Assembly: GCA_027596195.1 (NCBI GenBank)
Contig: JADGJG010000080.1
Span: 1 to 48,667, forward strand
From: Podochytrium sp. JEL0797
Lineage: Eukaryota; Chytridiomycota; Chytridiomycetes; Chytridiales; Chytriomycetaceae
Length of the DNA stretch: 48,667 bases
Reading direction: 5' to 3'
Shown here: piece by piece, positions 10,301 to 21,123 of the stretch
Layout: every line of letters begins with the position of its first letter
Position numbering within the stretch: the stretch's first letter is position 1
Notes under the pieces: generated by a model
Seen by the model: the letters and a program-made list of their open reading frames with translations, nothing else
Database searches by the model: none
What the model was told of the DNA's origin: nothing
Translations under genes and position numbers: made by a program

Positions 10301-13300
10301 TGCGAATTACCGTTGGACAAAAGATCGTATGAAGTTCGGTGTAGTTTTGTTCAACCACATTGAATTGTTGCTTCTTGTCTTTTTGGGAGTACAGACTTTG
10401 TTTCAAGATGAGTTCCGGAGGGCCTTTGAAGAAAGGCGACAAATAGTCCACCTGCCACCAAAAGAATTTAGAAAAACTGCGAGGAAAAATACAACTGAAA
10501 TCATACTTTGTATCGAAGTGACTGCTTTGGAATTTGGTACTTTTCGCGGTCCGATGCGCTTGGTGTGCCTCTCGGTCTGGATCTTGTGGACAGCCTCATT
10601 TTGCTCGTTTCATCATGCACGACCAGATGAAGTGCTTTCTCGCGTGCTGTGTTGGCTGGAGTTACTCGAATCGCTTTTTCGAGTGTGTTTTGGGCTTTGC
10701 ATGTCCACAGGAGCTCAACGGGAACGGGTGATTTCGCGTCTCCTTCCACTTGGTATTGGAACTCGCCCACATTTTCGTCAAGCAGATGTATAATGCATTT
10801 ATGATGGCCAGGCTAGGTAAGAGAAATGTTATTTCTATTACTTCAATCATATTGACGTTTGGAGTCACACCTCAAATGGCTGGAAGGTGATTGCGTATGT
10901 GGCAGTTTGGTGAGCTTCAAGTGTGATATATCTCGAGCTTGCTCGGTACGCCAATGGATTGACTTTTTCATGCTCAGAAGAAACCTGCAAACACAGATTT
11001 TTAAAAAGAGCGGACGCGAAAAATAATATCCGACAAACCTCAAAATAGGGAAGTTCCGTATCAGGCTGTCCCTTGTGAGGAATCAAGAGCGCAGAATACG
11101 ATCGAGATTGTATTAGGTTGATTTCAAAAATCCCCTTCACATTGAATGGGTTTGTGATGTCGACTCCGATTTGAGCTGGCGGAATACAATACAGTGATGC
11201 ATCCATGGAATAAATTTTCTTTGGAATTGGTTGATCGACAGTCGCGTGCAAGTTGAAGATCAAAATCGATGTGTTGTTGATCCCCATTCGCTTGGACATG
11301 ATTCTCAACTGTCCAACCGAAGGCCTCGAGAATCTGCTCGTGAACTGAATACGGACTTTTGCTTGGCCTCTCGAGCTCAGAGTAAACGGCCCATTTTCTT
11401 TCAAGCAAAACTCTTCATTCCCTACAAGGGTGGAAGAGTACACTAAAACGCGAGAACTCGGATTCGACAGCTCAATAGATTGAATAACTGTTTCATGCAA
11501 TGCGCCATGGAATTCGATTTTGTCACGTGCGATAAAGTGCGGGAGTGACTGATACAAAAACACCAAGAGCAGCAAAATTTCGATGGGGGTTTCGCCATTG
11601 GTGATTTGGGAGACCGGGAGGCTGAACATTGAAGTCTTGTAAACTTCCTTCAATACGTTGTTGATAATTTTGATATTGGATTCGCGCTGTGACTGCGTCG
11701 TAGTGGAAAATTCGAACTCAGAAAAGCACGAGTCTTCAAGATCAGGCAGGTGAGACATGAACAAATGCGCGAGCGGAGCCCCGGATTTGAAGTCATCAGT
11801 AAAATTCGTAAGTCTTTTCAGATGCCCTGTGTGCTATTGCAATAAAAAATTCAGCCGTCGGACCAAGCTCATGCCGTTTACGAACCTTCCACGTGTGATA
11901 GCTGGCCCACCGCAGTAGGATTACTTCAGATGTAGAGTAGACGTTTCCCTTTGAGGTCATTGGCCAGCATAGCTGAGATTCGTCAGAAAAAACTCCAGGG
12001 AGGGACCGGAAATGCTTTGGTGTTATGATCTGAATCGCGTAAATTTTGATGATTTGCGAAATGACAGTAATCCAGGCTTCTTTTGAGATGATCGAGAAAT
12101 GTCCCTCAACTTGCTTTTGATACGTGATATATTCATCATGGACAGAAGCTCCACGATTATCCGCTTGCTATAATTTTAAGTGTTATTGGAAAAGTGGGAA
12201 AAGACTTTCTCACTCACCATGTTCTCCATTTGAATCGTCAAGAAAATACGAAAGTCTTCGACTGTCAAAAGGAATTCAGGCTTGACAGAACTGAGGAGCG
12301 CCCCTTCTGATGTCAAATTCCCAAGAGTCTCCCCATATAATCGATGCAATGCTTTCACTCTTTCTCTACCATTCCCTAATGCGCTCGATGTCAGGGCAGA
12401 GTTCACAAACTTTTTCTTTGAAGAAATCGAATGAATCAGATCCAACAGCATTCTCCCATTTGACCGGCAGAATTGGAGAGGAAATTCCAACGACTTCTAA
12501 ATTTTCAAAGAAGGATTCAGACAGTTGAATTTCTTAAAACCGATTTGGATCTTACCGGAGAGAAACCAACATGATCAGAGATCCACTTCAGCAATGTGCT
12601 TGCCGTTCTGTTCAAGCGCTCTGATTCAAAGTCAAGATCAACGCCTTCCAATATCATTCCCGCCGGAGATTTGAGCAGTTTGGGGGCAATCATCCGTGAC
12701 CTATGATTTTACATGAGTTGAAAAAGAAGAGGAAGTAGAATCTGCTCACCGACGCCTGTGCGGGTCGGATTTCTTCTCATCTGCCACCTTTGGCTCAAAA
12801 AATATAGGTCCGTATGGCGGTTCACGAATCTGAATGGTGCTTTCACTGCAGTGCGAGGTAATGTAATTCTGAATGGTAAGCAAAGACGTGTCCAGCGTTC
12901 CATGGATTGGGAGGAAAAACGTTCGTTGAGAATCGGAAAACTCGACTTTTGCTGTAAAGCTGATCGGGGCACCATATAACAACGACAAGTGCTCCTGATT
13001 TTCCTGCCTCTGATCAGGGAGAAGGCTTTGCCGTCTCTCGCCAGTTGCTACCACCGATGGTCGATTGAAGGCTGGCATATCCGACAATGAGAATTTGGAG
13101 AATTGAGTCGCGGGAGACTGAAAGGTGAGGTGATTCTTTTTTTCGGGAGAGACAATTAATTTGGATTTGTTCGCTTTAGGTTCTTCACTTTCGAGAGTAG
13201 CAGCATGCGCAAGAGCTTGTGTAGATGTGGTTGGGTTGCTAATGAACCGAACAACCACGGGTAACTTTTCTCCATCATTCTTCAGGAGTCTTCCCTCCGG

Positions 13301-16300
13301 AAAGCTGATATCTAACCGACCATGGCGATTGATGGCTTCTGTAAACATGAGATATTTCACTTCCGTTCGTTCGCACCCGTAATTCACAATCGAAAAATAC
13401 GCCACGGTTTCTGCTCCCAACGGCACTATCGGAAGGAAAACTTCGGGAGGATCGAAAGCAATCGAGGGCTCCACGCCAGCTCCCCGAAGCTCGAGGCAAA
13501 ACGGCGCTTGTCGGCCCATAAAGTCGATATTCAGTGGTATCTTCGACTCAAACACACCGACAGCATCTGGATGAAAAGCCACTGTAATAATTTGGGCTGC
13601 TCCTGGCTTTAGAGTGCCGTGGAATGGTTCGACCTTGAAAATATTGTCCAACTCTTCCAGTGGCTCGACATCAAACGACCACTGAATAGTCTGGGTAGAA
13701 TTGTTGGTCAATGTTGTAGTTTCCTTGGAAGACGATTTCCTGAGTGACACGCCGATTCCTAGATCCTTTAGAACAACTTTGTTTTTGAAGTTGATGGCAT
13801 TCTTGGACACGGCGATCGGCGATTTGACACCGAAGGGCGCTACGAAAGTGTCACACAATATCTCGGTTCCAATTACATAGATAGGAAGGTTAATTTCCAA
13901 TGGCCTTTCCACGCTGGGAGTGAACTCGACAATACAGGCCACTATTTCGAAGGGCTGAATATCAAACACGTAGAGCTTGCCATGATGGTCTTTTGGAACT
14001 CGTGGGTCTACTCCGTGTGAAACTCTTCGTGTCCTTTTTACAACGGAGAGCCTTTTCCCGGGAATCGCATCAAACTTGAAGATTTCATCAACAACAGTGA
14101 ACTCCTTCAATTTCGTATCTATATTTGTAAGGGCGTGCGAGGCTGTTGCTGAGTTGCAACTGGCATTTTGAACGGATTTGGATCGTTTTCCGGCGACGGG
14201 GGATGGTTTTCGTGAGTTTGGTGGAACACACAACGTGTTGCCCACAATGCGCAGCCTAAATTCGGGAAGGCTCCGAAAGTCAATGACGGCCCGAGACATG
14301 ACTTCACTCTCGTTTTTGAATGCACATTCGGCCATGGTACTAGTCCCCAAAATGGTGCCAAGAGAAAATTCGTGGAAGTTCTTGGTGGAAACGGTCACTG
14401 CTGACTGCCTCCCCTCGTACCGAAGTGGGACTTTCAAAACCCTGCCTCCTCCAATAATGCATATATGGACTTCATCTTCAAATACTCCGACGGTGGACGG
14501 AATCGCAATGACATAGAGTTCGGTGACCCCACCGTTTCCAGCGATGGTGCCCGTCGGGGCCGACAATGTGACATCGGAATTATTAGACAGTATCTGGGCT
14601 GAGTAGAAACAGGCCTTGGAACTTGTATTTTTAATGCGAATGGCTTTATAACCCCGCGTCCATTCTCTGGTGAAATTATTTGCGGTTTGATGCGGCTGAA
14701 TCTCGCCATCTTCTGGAATGAGCAAGTTTGATGCAAGCGCGTTGAAATTGTGTCGACGGTCGAATTTGCTGTAACCAACTGAACATATTCCGAGATCTAA
14801 CGGGCCCTGCTTGGAAGAAGTTAAAAGCACACAGGTGGCTGCTGGAATTTCTCCACGACACTGAATCTTGATGCAGTCGTTGATTTGATTTGTTTCGGGA
14901 TCAATCACGTTCATGGTGAGAGTTTTTTCGCAGACACTTCTGATCCCGGCAGTGTACGAAATCGTGACTTCGGCAATGCCACAACTATCCACCGTCCCAT
15001 TCAACGGCGCGATATCAAATTCGCCTTCAATGGGTATTCCACTGGACGTGAAATTTTGTGCCGACTCAACCAGAAATTCAAAGCGAGTCGGAAAGTTGCC
15101 ACGATTATAGATTTTGATGATTTCTTGGGACTGATGCAGGACATCCATTTTGTGTGCGTTGGATGCTAATACGTCCACGTGCTCATTGACTTCGTGGCTG
15201 GTCTCAATCTCAATGTGAACTGCCTTAGTGCTCAACGCGAGGCAAACGGCGTGGACAGTCGCCTTAGTTAGAATTTGGTACTTATATCTCCCGTTCACCA
15301 GATAGGTGATCTTTCCGTTGAAACTTCCAACTGTGTCACATTTGAATGTTGCCGAGAATCCCGAAACAGTCATAGGGTCGAGAATCAGATTGGAAGGTTT
15401 GATTTCGATGCCGTCACTTACGGACTGAATGCTGATATGAACCGGAGTCTTATTGGGAGTTAAATTCAGAAAGTTGACTGGTTGGATGTTGATGGAGTGA
15501 ACCGTGACCGTTCCGAAATCGATTTTTTCGGTGGCCGCAAAGATGTTGCTCAAGTCCTCGGCAGTGAGAAATGACTCCATAGATCCCATAGCTGCTGCAC
15601 ACTCAGGAGGGTTGTGAATAGTTGGTACCATCAACAGAGTCAGTAAATTTTTGACCCGCTGGTTGTCTTCAGCCAAAGCAAAACTTGCGCTTTGGGCCCT
15701 CGCGACCCCAATGTAATCAACTGGCTCTGGCGGCATCAGTCCATTTTGGCGATCCAAGGCAGGTTCATCCATGAGTAAAGTGCTGTATGGTACGTTGACT
15801 CCATCGTTCCCAACTTGTTTTGTCCGTTTTTCAATCAGTCGCTGAATTCTCGACACCTTCAAATATTCGAGATATTTTTGACGATTCTCGATTTTATCCC
15901 GCCACTCTTCATTCGTGTCGTTTGTGTTGATTTGAATGCTGGTTCTCCATAGACCTGGATGCTCAGAATTCGTTTGCTCTTTCGGAGCCGCCATGACTTT
16001 ACTTGGTTTCAAAGAACCACGCAATCTCAACTTGATTGACTGAATCGGCAAACCTGACGACTCGGTCATTGCATTCGAGTTTTCCACAAAATAGACCACC
16101 GGCTTTCTTTCAATCACACCAACAAACTGATTTTGTCGCGGTCGCTTGTCCAACGAAGAAACGAGTATGTTCATGACGTTTTCAAATCGCCCGAGCTGCT
16201 TTGGTTTGAAGACCACCTTGATACTTTTGGATTCACCAGGCTGCAGCTTCCCGGACGCCGGGAACATGTGAAACTGAGCTAACGACTGAAACGAAAACGA

Positions 16301-18114
16301 GACCCCAAGCAATGGGCTCGAGTTTTTCAATGCAATCTCCACTTCACGACAAGACGCGTCCTTTTCATCTGTTTCATGCAGTGCTGGGAACGTCACTTCT
16401 TTGGTGCTGATGGTGGTCTGAATCGGACACGCCTTCCCCATCAACAACAAATCAATCGGCTGCTCCCCATCCGAACTCACTCCATCCTTGTCTTTCAAAA
16501 TCCGCAGCTGCATGGGAACGCGATACGAATTGATGGACAGTTCGGGCGCCTTCTTTTTGAACCCAGAAGCCGCGACATGCGTGTTGGGTGAAAACGTGAA
16601 CGTAATGTCGCAACTCTGATTCGGATCGAGCGTGCCTTCGAGCGGGAACACGTTCATGGCGGATTTGGCTTCAGAGTCGAGACTACTTATATCTTGACTT
16701 GTGAGCGACAGCGGTTGGGTCGCGGTCGAGGGTCGCGCGAGTCCTGGTTTCTCGGATTTGAGGGGTTTTTTGGTCATGGACAGTAAGAGCCCGTCGGGGA
16801 CCATGGGGGCACTTTCGCCGGCGTGCGTAATTACCCAGCGGAGTGGTTTCGATCCGAGGTTGTCGAGGTTCGCCGAGAACTGGGCGATTTGGGAGTAATA
16901 AATGACTCCAAAGTCGAGCGACTGTGGATCCAAGTCCGCCGTGTTGTCGGCATTCCTCAACCTCAACTTGTGATCCACAATTGTGGCCAAGACTTTGATG
17001 ACGGACTGTTGCTGCTGCTGCTGACCCACGGTTTGTTTTGCAGCCCCTGGCAAGCGACCAGCATGAGACACGATTCTGATTTCTTGTTCCTGCGGACCCA
17101 CAGGACACCTCAAAAACTCGATCCGCACGGGACAATCGTCCTCTTCGTGAAGCTCGCCTTCCTTGCGACTGCTCCCCACGGGTCCGAGGCAAAACTTGTC
17201 CGGAAACACGCGCAGGACGGACCGGTTGTACTCGAGCGTAATGTGGGTTCCCTTTTTGCCCACATTGCGGATGTGAATGAATTTCTTGGCGAGGGAGTCC
17301 GCCATGGGGTCCGCCGTTGAGGTGTTGCTGCTGTTGCTGGCGGTGGTGCTCCCAATCACCATGATTCCAAAGTCCACAATCTTTTCGAATTCGAGTATGG
17401 GGGCAGCTGGGGTGATCGACATTGGAACAGAGATGATATAATCGGGCGTGTGGCCTTCCTTGACTGCAACGTCAAGTATTGCCGAATAGGCCGTGTCTTT
17501 TGATCTATTATTAACCCGAAATTAAGTATTTTGTGGAGGGGGGGTGGGTGCTGAAAAGAATTCATACTCGTTGGTTGGATTCACGAACGCCTCCACCGTG
17601 ATATCAATGGACAATCCAGGCGCAATGGTAATTGTCCCAAGGGGTGTATCTTTAGCCAGACGAAACTGCTTCGAGAGAAGCGGTTTGAGAACAATCTGGC
17701 GAACAGCGGAACTGAAGTTTTTGATTGAAATTACTCGCGTGACTCTCTTCCTATTTTTTATTCGATCGCAATAAAAGAGGAAAAGAGATGCGTTACTGGA
17801 TGGACCACAAAAGGCATCGAAAGTCTTGAAACTCACCCAATCTCGTATTCTAAAACGTTTATCGTGGATGGTTCAACGCGTACTTTGAAGAAAGCTTCGA
17901 GGTTTTTTTTGTTGGCCGCTGCTTCGAGCGACTGGATACTGACGGACGCAATGTTGGTGAAGACGGTGGTCCTGGTTCCGCGATCGATTTGGAACGAAAG
18001 GGTGTCATTAGGGTGCAATTGGTTTGTCGCGTCGAGAAGTCGCGGCGGTGCTGACTTTTCCCCATTGGATTTGTTCCCCGCTAGCGATCTTGCTATTGCG
18101 AGAGGTTCTTTCAT
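7331..18114 (-). CDS. CFAP47: Cilia- and flagella-associated protein 47 (CFAP47), 17 exons
   Basis: Exons: 18114-17837, 17750-17568, 17504-12750, 12700-12556, 12496-12218, 12167-11886, 11833-11039, 10984-10871, 10812-10507, 10451-10311, 10256-10065, 10015-9785, 9708-9279, 9189-8363, 8296-8012, 7948-7580, 7513-7331. All junctions keep frame, giving about 3264 aa, close to animal CFAP47 (about 3190). The protein is a string of MSP/ASH-like beta-sandwich domains typical of axonemal proteins (for example GTLKPGAAQIITVAFHPDAVG). A calponin-homology-like domain spans about residues 1750-1880 (LLKWISDHVGF, then FLLTVEDFRIFL). That order of MSP arrays around a central CH domain distinguishes CFAP47 from HYDIN and CFAP65. 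It acts in the flagellar axoneme, so it marks a zoospore-forming organism. The Lys-rich C-terminal tail is short. It is divergent with the sphingomyelin-synthase-like gene. Confidence 0.88.
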
Positions 18115-18360
18115 GTTTTTGATGCTGCCGTTCTCGATTGAGGAGGTCGCGGATCTTCCAAAAAAACAACAACTGGTGACAAATACCGCAAAATTCACAT
18201 TTTCCTTTTTCTTCTCCCTTTCCTCCTTTCTCTCTCTCTCGCTTCCTCTTCCTCCTTCCTCTTCCTCCTTCCTCTTCATGAAGCAAAAAATTCAAATTAA
18301 ATTTTTCGTGGAGACCGTGCGAGATTTTTTTTCCCAAGCAAATCTCCATTCACTCCCAGC
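18115..18360. promoter_or_regulatory. Divergent promoter interval with a long pyrimidine tract
   Basis: This 246-nt gap separates the start codons of CFAP47 (-) and the sphingomyelin-synthase-like gene (+), so it must serve both. An almost pure T/C tract of about 80 nt (roughly 18198-18277, with CTTCCTC repeats) sits in the middle. No consensus box was identified with confidence. Confidence 0.45.
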
Positions 18361-19903
18361 ATGAAGAGCGGAAATGGATCCTCGCGCGCAAGCACACTGG
18401 ATAACGACTACACTGAAGTGTGAGTGCCCATATATGTCTCTCGAAATCGGGTTTCCAATCTGATAAAATCATAGATCAATGGGGGCCCCAGGGGGCACCA
18501 CGAACACCGAACTCGTCCGGCTCCTCTGCCAGTTTCCGGACTATTCCGACATATTCCTTACGGCCATTAAGAATGCAATCCAGGCGGCCACCTCGCACCA
18601 GATAGGCCTTGTTGCTGATCAGCGCAAAGTTCTTTTTGATTGGATCTCCCGATCCAGGGGTTCGTGTCCCCAACTTTGCGCCACCATGCAGGAAATCTCA
18701 ACCCTGCTTGAGTACTGGTGCTCCATGAAGCGTCTCAACATCCCCGTTACTGATTTCCGCGCTCGCTTGGCTGGTAAGCGGATAAATTTAATTGATATCC
18801 ACTCACTTACCTGGGCATCGAAAGAAAACACTTCAGGCCGCACGATCCAACACCTGGCCTCGTCGATCGTCGTCTCCATGTCGGACAGCGACGCGTCGTT
18901 TCTGCTGAATTCGGGCATGGCGATCGCCACCCTCTTCCAAACGGAGGCATCACTCCCATTAGTCAGCTCACCAAAGGAATGCTCGGACGACCAATGGGGG
19001 ATCGACATGAGCGACTCGATGCCACTGATTCCGTCCTTCAAGCTCGTTTCCTCCAAATCGGAATCTGAAAACGGGCCGGGGTCCTCCACTTCTGGCAACG
19101 CCACCGGCTTCCGAATTGTCAACGTGTGGAAGTTTGCGTTCCTGTTTGGCCTCCTCGCCTGCATTGGATTCGCAATGGTGTTTATTCAAATCTGGTCCGA
19201 CGGCAAGACGCTGCAGAACGCAAACGGAACCGCGTTGGTTCCCCTGCACGATATCGTGTACGACGAGTACCTCCCGGACTTTTTCAAAACCCTCCCCGAG
19301 TCCCTGATTGACCCACCCATTGGAATGGGTGTCCCCGCGAGTCTCCTCTTCAGCGCGTGGGTCTCGGGCCGCCAGGACCCCACGCGCTTGGGCCGCCGGT
19401 CGCTGTTGACCTTGATTGCGCTGTACACGTTCCGAACTCTCTCTATCGCCGTGACCCAAGTCCCACCCTCGAACCCGGCGTATTGCCGTCCGTTTCCGGC
19501 CACCTTGCAAGAATATTGGCCTGCAGCGATCGCCATGTTCGCGTCCAAGACCAAGTCATGCTCAGACATGATGTTCTCTGGGCATACGGGGATCCTGTCG
19601 GTGGTATTGATGCGGATTTGGTACGACAGTGGAAGTACTGGGATCCGCGCATTCCCGCGTTTGTTGATTCGTGGGATCGCGTGCTCTTTGTATCTGCTGT
19701 CGGTGTTGATGTTTATTGGGGTCAGGCTTCATTACACGATGGATGTGTTGATTGGGGCCGTGATTGGTTTTTCATGGGCGATTTCGTTTGAGAACACTTT
19801 CTTGCTGTTGCCGATATATGCGGCAAACGATGGGGTCGTGTTGTCGATTTTCCGATGGGTGGAGAGTGCGCCGGAGCCAGTTTCTATGAAGAAGATCTTT
19901 TAA
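18361..19903 (+). CDS. Sphingomyelin synthase-family (PAP2-type) membrane phosphotransferase
   Basis: The exons are 18361-18419, 18475-18773 and 18837-19903, giving 474 aa. The four SMS family motifs are present. D1 is LPD at 265-267. D2 fits RRx8Yx2Rx6T exactly, starting at R306-R307. D3 is CSDMMFSGHT at 361-370. D4 is HYTMDV from H418. H369, H418 and D422 form the expected catalytic His-His-Asp set. About six membrane spans follow a soluble N-terminal region of about 200 residues; the first span is near FAFLFGLLACIGFAMVF. SMS enzymes move a phospho-headgroup from a phospholipid to ceramide in the Golgi or plasma membrane. The headgroup used here cannot be read from sequence; ceramide phosphoethanolamine or inositol phosphoryl transfer are alternatives. 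The 63-nt second intron is in frame and stop-free. Confidence 0.85.
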
Positions 19904-19985
19904 TTCCGTTTTCACTTTTGAATAGGAATAAAAGAAAGAAAAATTGAAAGAAAAAAAAGATTAAAAAAAACAGCTCTTCCGCCAA

Positions 19986-20466
19986 ATGCGACACATCCAG
20001 ATATCTGCGAAAGGAATTCATCAGCTGTTTGGAAGCAAGAACGGAGCGTTTGTGGCGCGACAGTGTGCAGCACTGGCCTCCACAGCATCAACCCGAACGT
20101 ATTCATCGCTCTCGAGCTTCCTGCAACAGCAGCAAAGCGAAACCTCAAATACACAGCCTTCTTCGTTCGGATTCGGATGCTCTGCAGGCGCCAATGGCGG
20201 TTCTTCGTCGTCTGCGTTTGGCTGTGGTGGTGCGAATGCGCGATCAAGCTTTGCGGAAGCGCTGCACGAATCGATCACGCGGGTTTCGGGCAGCATTGCG
20301 ACAGTAAGGCATCGTTTGGACGTGTAGTCAAGAAGCGGGCACTGACTTCCGCTCACAGCAAACGGCGCCGGCATCGCTCGAAGCATTCTTAGCCATGACT
20401 GGCACCACGGATCGCAGCATCCAGGGCGAGTGTCTGTTTGTGACTGCGAGCGACGATGATTGCTGA
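19986..20466 (+). CDS. Small protein with mitochondrial-type N-terminus (tandem copy 1)
   Basis: The exons are 19986-20303 and 20359-20466, with a phase-0 junction and a 55-nt intron, giving 141 aa. The first 45 residues are rich in Arg, Ser and Ala and lack acidic residues (MRHIQISAKGIHQLFG, then RTYSSLSSFL), as in mitochondrial presequences. A Gly/Ser/Cys-rich linker follows, then FAEALHESITRV, and the protein ends GECLFVTASDDDC. No known domain is recognised. The next gene has the same plan, a single intron in the C-terminal third and a related EALxxSI motif, so the two are probably tandem duplicates. Mitochondrial location is inferred from composition only. Confidence 0.6.
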
Positions 20467-20551
20467 GAGAGGGAGAAAGAATAACCTAATATTATTGGAA
20501 TAAAGAACGAGGGAATAAAAAAGAAAACCAAAAAAGAGATCAAAAACGCAA

Positions 20552-20953
20552 ATGCATCGCAGCTTCTTCCGCGCTGCACGCCCCGCCTGCTCCTCGATTC
20601 CGTCGGCATCTAGGGCATCGTTTTGTCGCCAGGCCAGGCCGTGTTTTGCCTCGAATGACGCCTTTGCCCAGAGCCACGGCAGTTTTGCGCACGGCGCAGC
20701 GCCCTTTGCCTCGTCGGCCTCAAATCAACTGCCCAAGATGTCGAACGCTCCGTCTCTGTCCCACCCTGCCATTGCATTGCAGGTAACCCAGTTTGACCAT
20801 TGTTGATCCAGCCGGAATCCTGCCTGATCTCCTCTCTTCTCCGTCTCTCAGCCGAATCCCGCAATGCCCGAAGCCCTGTGTGATTCCATAAGAAGCAATG
20901 CCGTGCTGAATACAAACGGCGCCTTTTTTCTGAATCTCGTCGACGACAACTGA
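20552..20953 (+). CDS. Small protein with mitochondrial-type N-terminus (tandem copy 2)
   Basis: The exons are 20552-20782 and 20852-20953 (phase 0, 69-nt intron with an in-frame stop, acceptor CTCTCAG), giving 110 aa. The N-terminus MHRSFFRAARPACSS, continuing Arg/Ala/Ser/Cys rich, resembles a mitochondrial presequence. The C-terminus carries MPEALCDSIRSN and ends GAFFLNLVDDN. This parallels FAEALHESITRV and GECLFVTASDDDC of the upstream gene. Function is unknown. It lies between that gene and aminopeptidase copy A on the same strand. Confidence 0.58.
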
Positions 20954-21123
20954 CACCTTCGGATTCTGTGAATATCGAGGCAGACGCGAAGTTTCTCGGA
21001 GTTGACTTGCATGACACGGGGAATTCAAGACGATTAAAAGACGCCGATATATATATTTTTTTCTTCTTCCAAAACCGGGTTTTCCGCAAAATCTCAAGCC
21101 TCATTTTTTTGACTTGAAAACAA

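Noticed and set aside
7331..18114. Reading the long MSP-type region as several separate genes, or as HYDIN/CFAP65.
   Set aside because: Every junction from 18114 to 7331 keeps phase with consensus splice sites. The length and central CH-like domain match CFAP47.
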